Assembly: GCA_002257045.1 (NCBI GenBank)
Contig: NCHD01000017.1
Location: forward strand, 17,433 to 81,432
DNA length: 64,000 nt
From: Hydrogenophilales bacterium 16-61-112
GTDB taxonomy: Bacteria; Pseudomonadota; Gammaproteobacteria; Burkholderiales; Thiobacillaceae
Direction: 5' to 3'
The notes beneath the pieces were generated by a model, which did no database searches, had not been told where the DNA came from, and saw only the letters and a program-made list of their open reading frames with translations. Positions 43,517 to 55,963 of the stretch are shown piece by piece (within the stretch, counting starts at the first letter, position 1; each line of letters begins with the position of its first letter). Position numbers and translations under genes: made by a program.

Positions 43517-44791
43517 TCACAGGTTTTCGTCCAGTCGTCGGCCGTGGCGGATATTGAGCTGCTTGAGCTTGCGGTAAAGATGAGTGCGCTCAAGCCCGGC
43601 GCGGTCGGCCACGCGCGTCATGCTGCCGCCCTCTTTCTGGATCAGGTACTCGAAATACATCCGCTCGAACGCATCGCGCGCCATACGCAATGGCGTGTCC
43701 AGCGGAATGCCGTGGGCGACGGCGGGCGCCTGCTGTTTCATCGGCACCAGCACCCGGTTGACATCGGTGGCGTCGATTTCGTTCGACAGGGAGGTAACCG
43801 CCAGCGTCCGCACCACGTTGCTCAACTGCGGCAGGTTGCCGGGCCAGTCAAAATTGCGCAGCTGGTTCAGTGCGGGCGTGGCCAGCCGCCGCAGCGGGCA
43901 CACGCCGGTTTCCACCAGCTGGGTCAACATGAAATTGGCAATGTCGGGAATATCTTCGCGATGCTCGCGCAGCGGCGGGATTTGAACGACAAGGCTGGAG
44001 ATGCGGTAAAACAGGCGGCTGTCGAATTCGCCCGCCGCGACCATGATATCGAGGCTGCGACTGCTCGCGCACACCAGCCTAGCGCCGCTGCTTTCAATCC
44101 GGTCGAGCAGCAGCGCCAGGCCTTTTTGCTCCAGCCGCACCAGTTCGCTGACGTCGGACAGGTAGAGCGTGCCGTTGCCAAGCGTGTTGGCAAAGCACAG
44201 GGGGTCGGTCAGCAGTCGGGCACGATCCTTGATTTCAACCCACGGGCTGGCGGGCTGATGCAGAAAATGCGCGCAGATCTCAAAACCACTGCCGTGTTCA
44301 CCCGTGAGCAAAACCGGCGCCGTATTGCCGCCAATCTGGGTCAGCCGCTTTTTAAGTTCGAGGATTTGCGGGCTGCGGCCGAGCGCGGAAAGATCCATTC
44401 CGGGAGCCCGCCGCGGCGGCGTCACCCCGCGTTTGATGGCCTTATTGACGGTGTCGATCAGCTTGGCCAGCGCCACCGGTTTTTCGAGAAAGTCGGTGGC
44501 GCCGAGTTTGGTGGCTTCGACAGCGGTATCGATGGTGCCGTGACCCGACATCATCACCACCGGCATGGTGAGCTGGCCGTTGCTCGCCCATTCTTTCAGC
44601 AGCGTGACGCCATCCGTGTCGGGCATCCAGATATCGAGCAGCACCAGATCCGGCCGGCGTTGCGCGCGAAACGCCCGCGCGGCCTCGGCGTTTTCGGCCA
44701 GATGTACGTCATAACCCTCATCGGTGAGGATTTCTGACAACAACTCCCGAATCCCTACTTCGTCATCAACGATCAGGATATGCCCGCTCAC
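43517..44791 (-). CDS. ntrX: NtrX-like response regulator with degenerate AAA domain
   Basis: 424 residues. Receiver domain with acidic residues D9-D10, phospho-acceptor D53 and K104-type lysine in FLEKPVAL. The central sigma-54-type AAA region is altered: Walker A reads GEHGSGFE without the usual Lys, and the GAFTGA loop that contacts sigma-54 is absent. A Fis-type helix-turn-helix ends the protein (MTRVADRAGLERTHLYRKLK). It may bind DNA and repress or activate without sigma-54, as proposed for degenerate relatives. It overlaps the ntrY stop. Confidence 0.92.
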   Translation of the reverse strand: MSGHILIVDDEVGIRELLSEILTDEGYDVHLAENAEAARAFRAQRRPDLVLLDIWMPDTDGVTLLKEWASNGQLTMPVVMMSGHGTIDTAVEATKLGATDFLEKPVALAKLIDTVNKAIKRGVTPPRRAPGMDLSALGRSPQILELKKRLTQIGGNTAPVLLTGEHGSGFEICAHFLHQPASPWVEIKDRARLLTDPLCFANTLGNGTLYLSDVSELVRLEQKGLALLLDRIESSGARLVCASSRSLDIMVAAGEFDSRLFYRISSLVVQIPPLREHREDIPDIANFMLTQLVETGVCPLRRLATPALNQLRNFDWPGNLPQLSNVVRTLAVTSLSNEIDATDVNRVLVPMKQQAPAVAHGIPLDTPLRMARDAFERMYFEYLIQKEGGSMTRVADRAGLERTHLYRKLKQLNIRHGRRLDENL

Positions 44792-46920
44792 GCACTGTCT
44801 CCATCTGCAACAAAAACAGGCAGTGCAACGCGTATCGTTGCGCCGCCGGATTTGAGGTTTTCAACCTGAATTTTGCCCTGGTGTTCTTCCACGATTTTTT
44901 TGACGATGGCCAGTCCCAGCCCCGTGCCTTTGGATTTGGTGGTTGCGTAGGGCTCGAACAACCGTGCCCTCAGATGCTCCGGAAACCCGGGGCCGTTGTC
45001 CGTCACGCTCAAATAAACCATATGGGTATTCAAACGGGTGCTGACTTCGACCTGGGGCGAATCATGCCCACTCAACGCATCCTGCGCATTTTGCAGCAGA
45101 TTATGTATCACCTGACGCAATAATGTGGAGTCGCCTGCGATGCGCGGCAAATCGGCGTCGAGATGGAGTTGCAAACCGAGTGTCCGGGTGTCGTACAGGG
45201 CCAGCACTTCGTACACCAGCGCATTCAGATCAAGCGCTTCGAGCTTGGCGCGCGGCATTCGCGCATAGCCGGCAAACGCATCCACCATGTGTTTCATCGC
45301 GCCAACCTGATTGACGATGGTTTGCGTGGCGCGGGTAAGGAACTCGGCATCCGGCGCCGCAAGTTTGCCCCCGAGCTTGTGCGCAATGCGTTCGGCCGAC
45401 AGCTGGATGGGCGTCAGCGGATTTTTGATTTCGTGTGCCAGGCGGCGCGCCACTTCGCTCCAGGCGGCATTGCGTTCGGCATTGATGAGCTTGGTCACAT
45501 CGTCGAACACCAGCACATACCCCCGCTCCATTCCGGGCGGCAGGTGGGTGCCACGCACCAGCAGGGTTTGCCGGCCCTCGCCTGTGCTGTAATCGATCTG
45601 TTCCTGCCATTCGTCCTCGTGGCGGGCGAAGCGTTCGGCCACCCGCGCGCCGAACTCGCGCAGCGCATGGTCGTCCTGCTCAAGGACGGCCAGGTTTTGC
45701 GCCGGCAGGGCGGACGCGTCCACCCCCAGAATCAGGGCAGCCGCGCTGTTGACGGCGAGCACATGCAGACTCTCGTCGAGTACCACCACGCCGGAGGACA
45801 GGTTCGCCAGCACCCGCTCCAGAAAAGCCTTGGCCTGGCCGGTTTCCTGGTGATTTTGCGCAGCCTGTTCACGCGCATCCGACAACTGCCGCGTCATGCG
45901 GTTGAACGAATCGATCAGCACACCCAGCTCATCGCGGCTCGACACCGGCTGCATCTGCGAAAAGTCGCCCTTGGCCACAGCGCGGGTGCCACGCGCCAGC
46001 GTGCGCAACGGGGCGCCCAGGCGGTCCGACATCAGGTAGGCAATGACGAAGGTCATCAATAGCGCGAGCATCAGGGTGAGCGTCAGCGCAACGCCGTATA
46101 TCCGTTTCAGGCCTTGCCGCGAGACTGCGATCTGCTGGTACTCCTGATACGCCAGCTGGACGGCCTGCGCGTCGTGCTCAAGCCCGGCAGGAACCGGCTG
46201 CACCAGTTGCAGCACGCGGGTTTCACCAGCCAGATCGGTGGTGTACACCGGCACGATGACACGCATGATGAGGCCGCGCTCGGGGATCTCTTCGATCCGA
46301 CTGTAGGGCTGCTGCTGGCGCACCTGCCACAACACGCTGCGCTCGGGCAGCACCGGCAACAAGGTGCCGCGTTCGCCGCTGACGTGGGCAATCACGCCGC
46401 CGCGCTCGTTGAACAGGGTCAGTTCCTGCACCGTGCTTTGCTCGCGCAGCGTGGACAGGCTGGTGATGATCGAGCCCAGGCCCTCATCCGAGAGCGACAG
46501 GGCCATGCGCTGCGCCTTGTTGTTGAGTTCGCTCAGCAAGTCGTCGAGTGCGACCTGGCCCAGCTTGACCCCGGATGCCAGCGCGTTGTCCACCCGCACG
46601 TCAAACCAGGTTTCAATCGAGCGATTGAGAAAGAAAACCGATGCGCCATATACCACCAGCCCCGGCAACATGGCGACGGTACTGAACATGAGCAGCAGCT
46701 TCAGCGTGAGCTTGGCACCGAATACGCCGCGCCGGATGCGTTTTTGCAGCCACCATAAGCGCCAGCCGAGCAAGACCAGCAAAATAGCACCAAGCACCCC
46801 GCCGGCGACAAACAGCACCGGCAGGCTGTCCGAAAACATGACATTTTCGCCGCCGGCATAAAACAGCAGCGTCAACAGCACGATACCCGCAATCAAAGCG
46901 GCGGCGATCAGGCTTCGCAT
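44788..46920 (-). CDS. ntrY: NtrY-like sensor histidine kinase
   Basis: 710 residues from ATG at 46920. Membrane helices lie at about residues 3-20, 30-50, 70-90 and 270-295, with a periplasmic or extracytosolic sensor region between the last two. HAMP (about 295-350), PAS (about 370-470), then HisKA with RRLAHEIKNPLTPIQL and an HATPase domain with TDNGPGFPEHL and KSKGTGLGLAIVKK. It probably phosphorylates NtrX, encoded next with overlapping codons. The gene start overlaps the DUF4390 stop (TGATG). In other bacteria NtrYX responds to nitrogen or redox state. Confidence 0.94.
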   Translation of the reverse strand: MRSLIAAALIAGIVLLTLLFYAGGENVMFSDSLPVLFVAGGVLGAILLVLLGWRLWWLQKRIRRGVFGAKLTLKLLLMFSTVAMLPGLVVYGASVFFLNRSIETWFDVRVDNALASGVKLGQVALDDLLSELNNKAQRMALSLSDEGLGSIITSLSTLREQSTVQELTLFNERGGVIAHVSGERGTLLPVLPERSVLWQVRQQQPYSRIEEIPERGLIMRVIVPVYTTDLAGETRVLQLVQPVPAGLEHDAQAVQLAYQEYQQIAVSRQGLKRIYGVALTLTLMLALLMTFVIAYLMSDRLGAPLRTLARGTRAVAKGDFSQMQPVSSRDELGVLIDSFNRMTRQLSDAREQAAQNHQETGQAKAFLERVLANLSSGVVVLDESLHVLAVNSAAALILGVDASALPAQNLAVLEQDDHALREFGARVAERFARHEDEWQEQIDYSTGEGRQTLLVRGTHLPPGMERGYVLVFDDVTKLINAERNAAWSEVARRLAHEIKNPLTPIQLSAERIAHKLGGKLAAPDAEFLTRATQTIVNQVGAMKHMVDAFAGYARMPRAKLEALDLNALVYEVLALYDTRTLGLQLHLDADLPRIAGDSTLLRQVIHNLLQNAQDALSGHDSPQVEVSTRLNTHMVYLSVTDNGPGFPEHLRARLFEPYATTKSKGTGLGLAIVKKIVEEHQGKIQVENLKSGGATIRVALPVFVADGDSA

Positions 46921-47543
46921 CAGGGCAGCGGAAGGACGACAGGGGCGGCCGGCGCGACTGCGACCGCCGGGGCATCGAACGACCATTTGTACCAGGGCGT
47001 ATCGAGCTCCCAGCGGGCGCCGGGCACGCCGCCAATCGACAGCGGCTTGGGCAGCCGTTCGGTGTCCAGCCGCAGGCGCAGGCGAGCATCGTAGCGCCGC
47101 CCGGTTTTCAGTCCGCCGCGCTCGATCACCTGCCAGTCGCTCACCCGCCCCAGCAGGGTGACATAACCGTTTTCAACCACATACCTTCGCAGCAGCAAGT
47201 GGTAATAAATCCTCATCTTGCGGACCTGGGTGGCGATGTTTTCGTCGAACCACCACCAGTTGCCGGGGCGGCTAACGTCCAGCTCAAGCAGGAAATACAG
47301 GTTGATGCCCTTGCTCAACGCGTCTTCCAGCGTGGGATTGAGAACCAGCTCGACGTCCGCATCGAGCACATAGCCTTGAGGCGTGGCGCGAATGGCGGCC
47401 TTCCTGACCGCGCTTTTATCCGCCGCGAGCGCACTCGACGCAACAAGCAGCCAGCCCGCCAGCAAGTAACTGGCCAGCCAGAACCCGGCCAGCTTGCGCC
47501 AGGCAGCGTCAGGTTTTCTGCAACAGTGCGTAGAAGAAACCAT
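46920..47543 (-). CDS. DUF4390 secreted or anchored protein
   Basis: 207 residues from the ATG at 47543, which is best placed relative to a GGA ribosome site; nearby in-frame ATGs at 47546 and 47555 are possible. One hydrophobic segment (LAGFWLASYLLAGWLLVASS) ending near SALAAD suggests export. The rest is DUF4390 (WWWFDENIATQVRKMRIYYH). It always lies between rsmB and ntrY in betaproteobacteria, suggesting a role linked to NtrY signalling, but none is known. Its 5' end overlaps the 3' end of rsmB. Confidence 0.85.
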   Translation of the reverse strand: MVSSTHCCRKPDAAWRKLAGFWLASYLLAGWLLVASSALAADKSAVRKAAIRATPQGYVLDADVELVLNPTLEDALSKGINLYFLLELDVSRPGNWWWFDENIATQVRKMRIYYHLLLRRYVVENGYVTLLGRVSDWQVIERGGLKTGRRYDARLRLRLDTERLPKPLSIGGVPGARWELDTPWYKWSFDAPAVAVAPAAPVVLPLP

Positions 47544-48765
47544 CATGTTCCGCATCCGGTAACAGGGCGCCATCAGACAAGGGTTCGGGCAAGGGGCGCC
47601 GGATGGCGTCGTGGGCATGGCGACTCAAAAACGCCTGTATTTGCCCATTGTTTTCTGCATGAAAAACCGAGCACGTGGCGTACAGCAAGGAGCCCCCGTA
47701 GGCCAGCATCCCCCACAGCGCCTCCAGCATCGCGGCCTGTTGCGCTGCAAACTGGGCAATATCCTCGGGGCGACGCAGCCATTTGATGTCGGGGTTGCGG
47801 CGCACCACGCCGGACGCGCTGCACGGCACGTCGGCCAGAATCCGGTGGAACGGGCGGCCATCCCACCAGCTGTCAGGGTTCGAGGCATCGCCAACCACCC
47901 GTTTGGCGTCCAGTTTCAGGCGGTCGAGGTTTTCCTGCACCCGATTTAGCCGCAAGGCGTCGACGTCGAGCGCGACCAGTTCAACCTCGGCCCGTTCGAG
48001 GATATGCCCCGTTTTTCCGCCGGGCGCCGCGCAGGCGTCTAGCACGCGCTCGCCCGGCTGGGCGTCCAGCAAGCGGGCCGCCCATTGCGCGCCGGCGTCC
48101 TGCACCGATACGTGGCCTTCGTCAAAACCGGGCAAGCTGTGCACCGATATCGCCTTGTCGAGGGTGACGGCGTCTTCACCGGTTTGCCGCGCCGGATATC
48201 CGGCCTCGGTCAAACGCTGCAGATAGTCCGCGACATCGCCATGACGGAGATTGACGCGCAGCGTAAACGGCGGATGCAGCAAGCCCGCTTCAAGGATGCC
48301 TTGCCAGCGCTCCGGATACTCGGCCTGCAGCCTGGCGATCCACCACTCGGGGTGCGACCAGCGCGCCGACGGCTGCGCCTCGGATAGTTTTTCCAGCTCG
48401 GCGCGGCGACGCTGAAAGTTGCGTAACACCGCATTGGCCAGCCCGCGCCGCCAGCCTTCGCCAGCTGCCGTCACGGCGTTATGCACCACCGCATGCGCCG
48501 GGGCACGGGTGTAAGCCAGTTGATAAATCGCCACCCGCAACAGCCATCCCAGCTGTGGATCGGTCAGCGGCCGCTCCAGCAGCGCCCCCAGCCAGCAGTC
48601 CAGCCGGCCCAGCTGGCGCAGGCTGCCGTACACAATATCCTGCAGCGCACCCCGCTCGCCCGGTGTCGGCAATTGCTGCACGCGCTGCGGCAAGACTTGA
48701 TGCAGGGCCGCGCCAGCCAGAATGTCTTCCAGCGTTTCGGCGGCTAGTTTTTGCAAATTACGCAT
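47509..48765 (-). CDS. rsmB: 16S rRNA m5C967 methyltransferase RsmB
   Basis: 418 residues. An N-terminal NusB-like RNA-binding domain (1-140) is followed by the catalytic domain with SAM loop LDACAAPGGKTGHILE, ADVPCSASGVVRRNPD with the first catalytic Cys, and LLYATCSVFHAEN with the second. It methylates C967 of 16S rRNA. The gene begins the DUF4390-ntrY-ntrX-trk cluster. fmt, normally close by, lies 95 bp upstream on the same strand. Confidence 0.96.
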   Translation of the reverse strand: MRNLQKLAAETLEDILAGAALHQVLPQRVQQLPTPGERGALQDIVYGSLRQLGRLDCWLGALLERPLTDPQLGWLLRVAIYQLAYTRAPAHAVVHNAVTAAGEGWRRGLANAVLRNFQRRRAELEKLSEAQPSARWSHPEWWIARLQAEYPERWQGILEAGLLHPPFTLRVNLRHGDVADYLQRLTEAGYPARQTGEDAVTLDKAISVHSLPGFDEGHVSVQDAGAQWAARLLDAQPGERVLDACAAPGGKTGHILERAEVELVALDVDALRLNRVQENLDRLKLDAKRVVGDASNPDSWWDGRPFHRILADVPCSASGVVRRNPDIKWLRRPEDIAQFAAQQAAMLEALWGMLAYGGSLLYATCSVFHAENNGQIQAFLSRHAHDAIRRPLPEPLSDGALLPDAEHDGFFYALLQKT

Positions 48766-48860
48766 CGTGGGTAGGGGCCTGATGGATGGGTCGAGTCATG
48801 AAATGCCTGCCGCTTCGAGAAGCGCCAGATGATACAGGTGCAACCCGGCCAGCCCTCGTT

Positions 48861-49781
48861 TCAACGGCCGAAATGGGTGCCCGGCGCGAAGGTGCGGCTG
48901 GCGAGATAGGCGGCAACCGGCATCCGCTTGCTGCCAGCAGGCTGCAGTTCGCGCAAGACCAGCGCGCCCTCGCCGCACGCCACCACCAGCTGGTCGCCAT
49001 CGGCACGCAGGATTTCTCCTGCCTCGCCCGCACCCGAGACCGCCTGAGCCGACCAGATTTTGAGCGGGGCGCCCTCCAGCAGCGTCCACGCGCCCGGCAC
49101 CGGACAATAGGCGCGCACCGCGCGCGCAAGGCAGTCTGCCGGCTGGCGCCAGTCGAGTTGCGCTTCTTCCTTGCTCAACTTGGAGGCGTAGGTGGCCTGC
49201 GCCTCCTCTTGCGCCACGGGCACCAGCGCAGGGAGGGTCGCCAGTGCCTCGACGATGGCGGAGGCTCCCGCGTTGGCCAGCGCATCTTGCAGGCTGGCGG
49301 CCGTGTCATCGGCCCGGATCGGCAACGTGACGGTCGACAACATCGACCCGGTATCGAGTCCGGCGTCCATTTGCATGATGGTGATGCCGGTTTCTGCGTC
49401 GCCCGCCAGGATGGCGCGCTGGATCGGCGCGGCGCCACGCCAGCGCGGCAACAATGAAGCGTGGATATTGAGACAGCCGAGACGCGGCAGATCGAGTACC
49501 ACCTGCGGCAAGATCAGGCCATACGCGGCAACCACCATGACGTCGGCATGGACTGCGCGCAATGTCGCCTGAGCCTCTGGTGATTTCAGGCTGAGCGGCT
49601 GATAGACCGGCAACCCGCGCACCAGCGCAGCCTGTTTGACCGCACTCGGGGTCAGCTTCATGCCGCGCCCGGCGGGGCGGTCGGGCTGGGTCAGCACGAG
49701 GGCAACATCATGCCCGGCATCCGCCAGGGCGTTGAGGGCAGCCGCCGCAAACGGCGGCGTACCGGCAAAGATAAGGCGCAC
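48861..49781 (-). CDS. fmt: Methionyl-tRNA formyltransferase
   Basis: 306 residues. Formyl-transferase fold with [29 protein letters not shown], and the catalytic segment [20 protein letters not shown]. The C-terminal OB-like domain binds initiator tRNA. It formylates Met-tRNAi using 10-formyl-tetrahydrofolate. It follows def by 11 bp on the same strand, the common def-fmt pair. Confidence 0.96.
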   Translation of the reverse strand: MRLIFAGTPPFAAAALNALADAGHDVALVLTQPDRPAGRGMKLTPSAVKQAALVRGLPVYQPLSLKSPEAQATLRAVHADVMVVAAYGLILPQVVLDLPRLGCLNIHASLLPRWRGAAPIQRAILAGDAETGITIMQMDAGLDTGSMLSTVTLPIRADDTAASLQDALANAGASAIVEALATLPALVPVAQEEAQATYASKLSKEEAQLDWRQPADCLARAVRAYCPVPGAWTLLEGAPLKIWSAQAVSGAGEAGEILRADGDQLVVACGEGALVLRELQPAGSKRMPVAAYLASRTFAPGTHFGR

Positions 49782-49792
49782 GGGGGCCTGAT

Positions 49793-50326
49793 TCAGAGCG
49801 ACGCGCGGCGCGGCGCGGGGTCAGGCTGGTGCTCGCGCGCCTGCTTGAGCAGTTTTGACTTGATGCGATTGCGCTTGAGGCCGGACAGGTAATCCACAAA
49901 CACCTTGCCCAGCAAATGATCCATTTCATGCTGGATGCAGACGGCCAGCAAGCCGTCTGCATCCAGTTCGAAAGCGTTGCCGTTGCGATCGAGCGCCCGC
50001 ACGCTGATCCGCTCGGCGCGCGTCACCTTGTCGTATATGCCGGGTACCGACAGGCAGCCTTCTTCGCTTTCCTCGGTGCCGGAGCGGGCCGTGATTTCGG
50101 GATTGATGAACACCTGCAGCGCGTCGTGGGTTTCGGAAAGGTCGATCACGACCACCTGTTCGTGCACGTTAACCTGGGTTGCCGCCAGCCCGATGCCTGG
50201 TGCGGCGTACATGGTTTCGGCCATGTCGTCGACGAGTTTCTGGATACGGGCATCGACCGCAACAACCGGCTTGGCGAGCTTGTACAAGCGCGGATCGGGG
50301 TAGTGCAAAATGTCGAGTTTGGCCAT
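49793..50326 (-). CDS. def: Peptide deformylase
   Basis: 177 residues. All three signature motifs are present: GIGLAATQ (44-51), EGCLSVPG with metal ligand C91, and [10 protein letters not shown] with ligands H133 and H137. It removes N-formyl groups from new proteins. The start at 50326 is preferred because the [15 protein letters not shown]-terminus is standard; an upstream in-frame extension lacks similarity. It is divergent from the lysM gene, with a 189-bp gap holding both promoters. Confidence 0.97.
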   Translation of the reverse strand: MAKLDILHYPDPRLYKLAKPVVAVDARIQKLVDDMAETMYAAPGIGLAATQVNVHEQVVVIDLSETHDALQVFINPEITARSGTEESEEGCLSVPGIYDKVTRAERISVRALDRNGNAFELDADGLLAVCIQHEMDHLLGKVFVDYLSGLKRNRIKSKLLKQAREHQPDPAPRRASL

Positions 50327-50515
50327 AAAAATCTTTGCTAATGAAAGAGCTGGGCGCTCACTTTGATGCAAAATCTGCATCCGATGGCGTGTTGCCCTAA
50401 ATATAGGGTCAGTGATAGCCGTAAGTTAGGCGCACAGTATATTTTCAACGCAACTATTTTCAACTCGGCTTTTTTCAGCCTGAGATGAGACAAAGTCTAA
50501 ATGGAGGGGGTTCCC

Positions 50516-51555
50516 GTGCGTCAACTCGTTATTTCACTTGCCCTGTTACTGGCAACACCGGTGCTGGCCGATACGCTCAAACTGCAGGACAACGCCCCTG
50601 ACAAGTACGTGGTGGTCAAAGGTGACACGCTGTGGGACATTTCCGGAAAATTCCTCAAAGATCCCTGGCGCTGGCCGCAGATCTGGAACATGAACCGGGC
50701 AGAAATCAAAAATCCGCACTGGATTTACCCGGGCGACCTGGTGCTGCTCGACCGCAGTGGCAAACAACCCCGCCTATCACTGATCAAGGGCGACAAAGGC
50801 GGCATGCGTACCGTCAAGCTGTCACCGGGCGAACGCTTGACCGAACTCGGTAGCGAAGCGATTCCGGCCATTCCGAGCCGGGTGATTTACCCGTTCCTGT
50901 CGCAGCCGCGCGTCGTTCCGCTCGACGCGATGCAGGATGCGCCCTTCATTCTGGGCACCAACAGCGAGCGCGTGGTACTGGGCTCAGGCGACGAAGCCTT
51001 CGCCACCGGCGGCATGCCCGGGAAGGCGCACCGCAGAAAATCCGCATCACGCAGTCAGCGAAGGAAATCCTGCCCAAGGACAAGCTGGTGAAGGCCGACG
51101 ACGGTGCCGCCTTTGAATACATCCCGCACGCGCCCGAAACCGCGATCAACGGCCGCATCATCTCGGCATACGGCGGCATGTCCGACAGCGGCCAGTATCA
51201 AACCATAGTGATTGACCGCGGCAGCCGTGACGGCCTCGAGCCGGGCCACGTATTGGCGGTGTACCGCGAAGGCCAAGCGGTCACGCTCACCTCCTCCGAG
51301 AAAAGCAACCTGACCTGGGTCAACGGAACCAGCGGTGTTCCCAACGGGGGTGCCTGGCTCTACAGCGATGTCCGCTGCCTCAAGGAAGACGGCAAGGTCA
51401 CCTATGACCAGGTGGCCGAAGTCAACAGCAGCTTCCGCAAGACCTGCCTCAGCAACAACAGCGATGGCAACGTCAAGCTGCCGGATGCCCAGAGTGGCCT
51501 GGTGATGGTGTATCGCGTGTTCGAACGCGTGTCGTATGCGCTCATCATGCAATCC
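50516..51555 (+). pseudogene. Frameshifted LysM protein, 3' end fused to dprA
   Basis: The start is GTG at 50516, with GGAGGGGG five bases upstream. The product has a signal peptide (MRQLVISLALLLATPVLADT), a LysM domain (KYVVVKGDTLWDISGKFLKD to IYPGDLVLLD) and a long C-terminal part. Near 51022, in a CCCGGG run, the frame shifts: frame one ends at 51091, while frame two continues with RITQSAKEILPKDKLVKADD and runs through VYRVFERVSYALIMQS. One missing base would restore the frame. Frame two then continues without stop into dprA near 51555, so the natural stop is lost too. Such LysM proteins normally precede dprA and may handle peptidoglycan. Confidence 0.78.
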
Positions 51556-52439
51556 ATCGGTTCACCGGAGGCCGTTTTGGCGTCGGGACGGGCTGCGCTT
51601 TCCGCCCATCTTTCCCGGGCTCAGTGCGATGCGCTGCTGGGTGAACCTGATGCGGCGCTGCTGGACACCACCCAGGCCTGGCTGGCCCAGCCCGGCAACA
51701 GCTTGATGACACTGGCGGATGAGGACTATCCAAAAAACCTGCTCGAAATAGCCGACCCCCCTGCCGTGCTCTATTGCAAGGGGCGACGCTGCCTGTTGAA
51801 CCAGCCCGGTCTCGGCGTCGTGGGCAGCCGCAACGCCACGCCACAAGGCGTGCGCGATGCCGAAGCCTTTGCCCATGCCTTGTCCGATGCCGGCCTCACC
51901 ATCATCAGCGGACTCGCGCTCGGCATCGATGCGGCGGCACACCGGGGCGCGGGCTGATCGTGTCCGAATTTGCGCTTGGCACACCGCCGCTGCCCGGCCA
52001 TTTTCCGCGCCGCAACCGGCTCATCAGCGGCGTCAGCCGCGGGGTGCTGGTGGTGGAAGCCGCCCCCGACAGCGGTTCGCTGATCACCGCGCGGGTCGCC
52101 ACCGAACAGGGGCGCGAAGTATTCGCCATTCCGGGCTCGATCCATTCGCCGCTGGCACGCGGCTGCCATGCCCTGATCAAACAGGGCGCGAAGCTGGTCG
52201 AATCCGCCGCCGACATCCTGGACGAGCTGGCCTGGCAGCAGCGGCTGACGCCGCCCGTGCTACCGGAAAAGTCGACCGACCCGTTGCTGGAAGCGCTCGA
52301 TGGCCCGCCTACCACCCTCGACGGCCTGGCACAAACGACCGGGTTGACGCTGGAAGCGCTTTCGGCCAAGCTGTTGACGCTTGAACTGGAAGGGCAGATT
52401 GCTGCGTTGCCCGGCGGGCGTTACCAAAAATTACACTGA
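51556..52439 (+). pseudogene. dprA: DNA-processing protein DprA, truncated and internally deleted
   Basis: DprA binds single-stranded DNA and loads RecA in natural transformation. The start and roughly the first 30 residues are missing: the sequence enters at GSPEAVLASGRAALSAHL in frame with the lysM tail. GVVGSRNATPQGVRDAEAFA and IISGLALGIDAAAHRGA are intact. Then, at about 51950, some 30-35 residues of the Rossmann core are absent, the frame ends at TGA, and the sequence resumes in another frame with GLIVSEFALGTPPLPGHFPR and RNRLISGV through a normal C-terminus to 52439. The gene cannot make a working DprA as written. Confidence 0.82.
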
Positions 52440-52443
52440 GATC

Positions 52444-52857
52444 ATGCTCGACATTCTGGTTTACCTATACGAAAGTTTCCGCATGGTGGCGCTGACGCCT
52501 GACCGTGATGCGCTGGAAAAGCGCCTGTTTGCCGCAGGATTCGAAGAAGCCGACATCAACGCCGCGCTTGACTGGTATGCCAATCTGGCCGGCAGCGCCA
52601 CCCACGAACGCCTGGCGCTGGCCTACGACCGCCATTACGCACCCGAAGAGCTCGACCGCCTGAATGAAGCCTGCCGTGCCGAACTGACGTATCTGGTCAG
52701 CGCCGAGATCCTTGACCCCGAGTCACGCGAATGGGTGATTTCCGGGCTGATGGAGCTGGGCGGTGAAGACATTGAACCCGACCATGTACGCTGGATGACG
52801 CTGATCGTGCTGTGGAGCCGCGGCCTGATCGAGCACTTGCCGGACCGCCTGCATTAA
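52444..52857 (+). CDS. smg: Smg/DUF494 family protein
   Basis: 137 residues, beginning MLDILVYLYESFRMVALTPD; a helical protein of the Smg family, slightly short for the family. It is always found between dprA and topA in betaproteobacteria and gammaproteobacteria; its function is unknown. The ATG at 52444 lies 4 bases after the dprA stop. topA starts 6 bp after its own stop, so the three are co-transcribed. Confidence 0.9.
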   Translation: MLDILVYLYESFRMVALTPDRDALEKRLFAAGFEEADINAALDWYANLAGSATHERLALAYDRHYAPEELDRLNEACRAELTYLVSAEILDPESREWVISGLMELGGEDIEPDHVRWMTLIVLWSRGLIEHLPDRLH

Positions 52858-52863
52858 ATAGCC

Positions 52864-55448
<2,585 letters not shown>

Positions 55449-55452
<4 letters not shown>

Positions 55453-55841
55453 GTGCGCCTTCCAGCCTGCTCATGGTCAATGCCTTTATCGGCACGGCAG
55501 GCTACAAAAAGCTGTATCAGGAACTGGGCTACAGCGTGATTACCGAATGGTCGGAACGCAAGGCCATCAGCCTTGTCCGGAAGTCAGCGCCGGCCGTCAT
55601 CGTCGCGGACTTTTATCACCAGACCGACTTCCGTGACCGCCTGTCCAATCTCGAGTCCCTGTTAGCGGCCGTGCAAAGTGCACCCGGCACCCGCGTCCTG
55701 GTTTTTTACGAGCCCGCGCATCAAGCCGTGCTCGATACAGTCAGTGCGCGTCTCAGAATTGATGCAGCACTCTGCCTGCCCGTTCAGGAAACCCTGTTGC
55801 GCGACACGCTGCTGTCCTGGCTAAACAAGGGACCATTGTAA
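55449..55841 (+). CDS. Hypothetical protein, 130 residues, receiver-like length
   Basis: Its ATGA start overlaps the topA stop. The protein is soluble with alternating strands and helices (VIVADFYHQTDFRDRLSNLE, RVLVFYEPAH, AALCLPVQETLL), a pattern resembling a degenerate response-regulator receiver, but the acidic residues needed for phosphorylation are not clearly placed. I would not assign a function. The position behind topA is plausible for co-transcription. Confidence 0.6.
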
Positions 55842-55895
55842 GCCCGGTTTTAATCTAATGCTGGACCCAGCGGACTCCATGGGTTAGCGGAAAAT

Positions 55896-55927
55896 GTTGC
55901 GTTAAAAGTTAAACTTTTCATCGCAAC
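55896..55927. repeat. 32-bp imperfect palindrome upstream of the rhodanese-fusion gene
   Basis: Outer arms GTTGCG/CGCAAC and inner arms AAAAGTT/AACTTTT lie around a single central base, interrupted by a short unequal bulge. It is placed 37-68 bp before the ATG at 55964, and the AT-rich character contrasts with the surroundings. There is no proper T-run for a terminator. It may be an operator or a leader hairpin. Confidence 0.5.
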
Positions 55928-55963
55928 AGGTCGTTATTCCGTTGACAATTTGTGGAGATAACC

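Noticed and set aside
43517..44791. ntrX as a pseudogene because of lost ATPase motifs
   Set aside because: The frame is intact, receiver and DNA-binding domains are normal, and similar degeneration appears usual in this subgroup.
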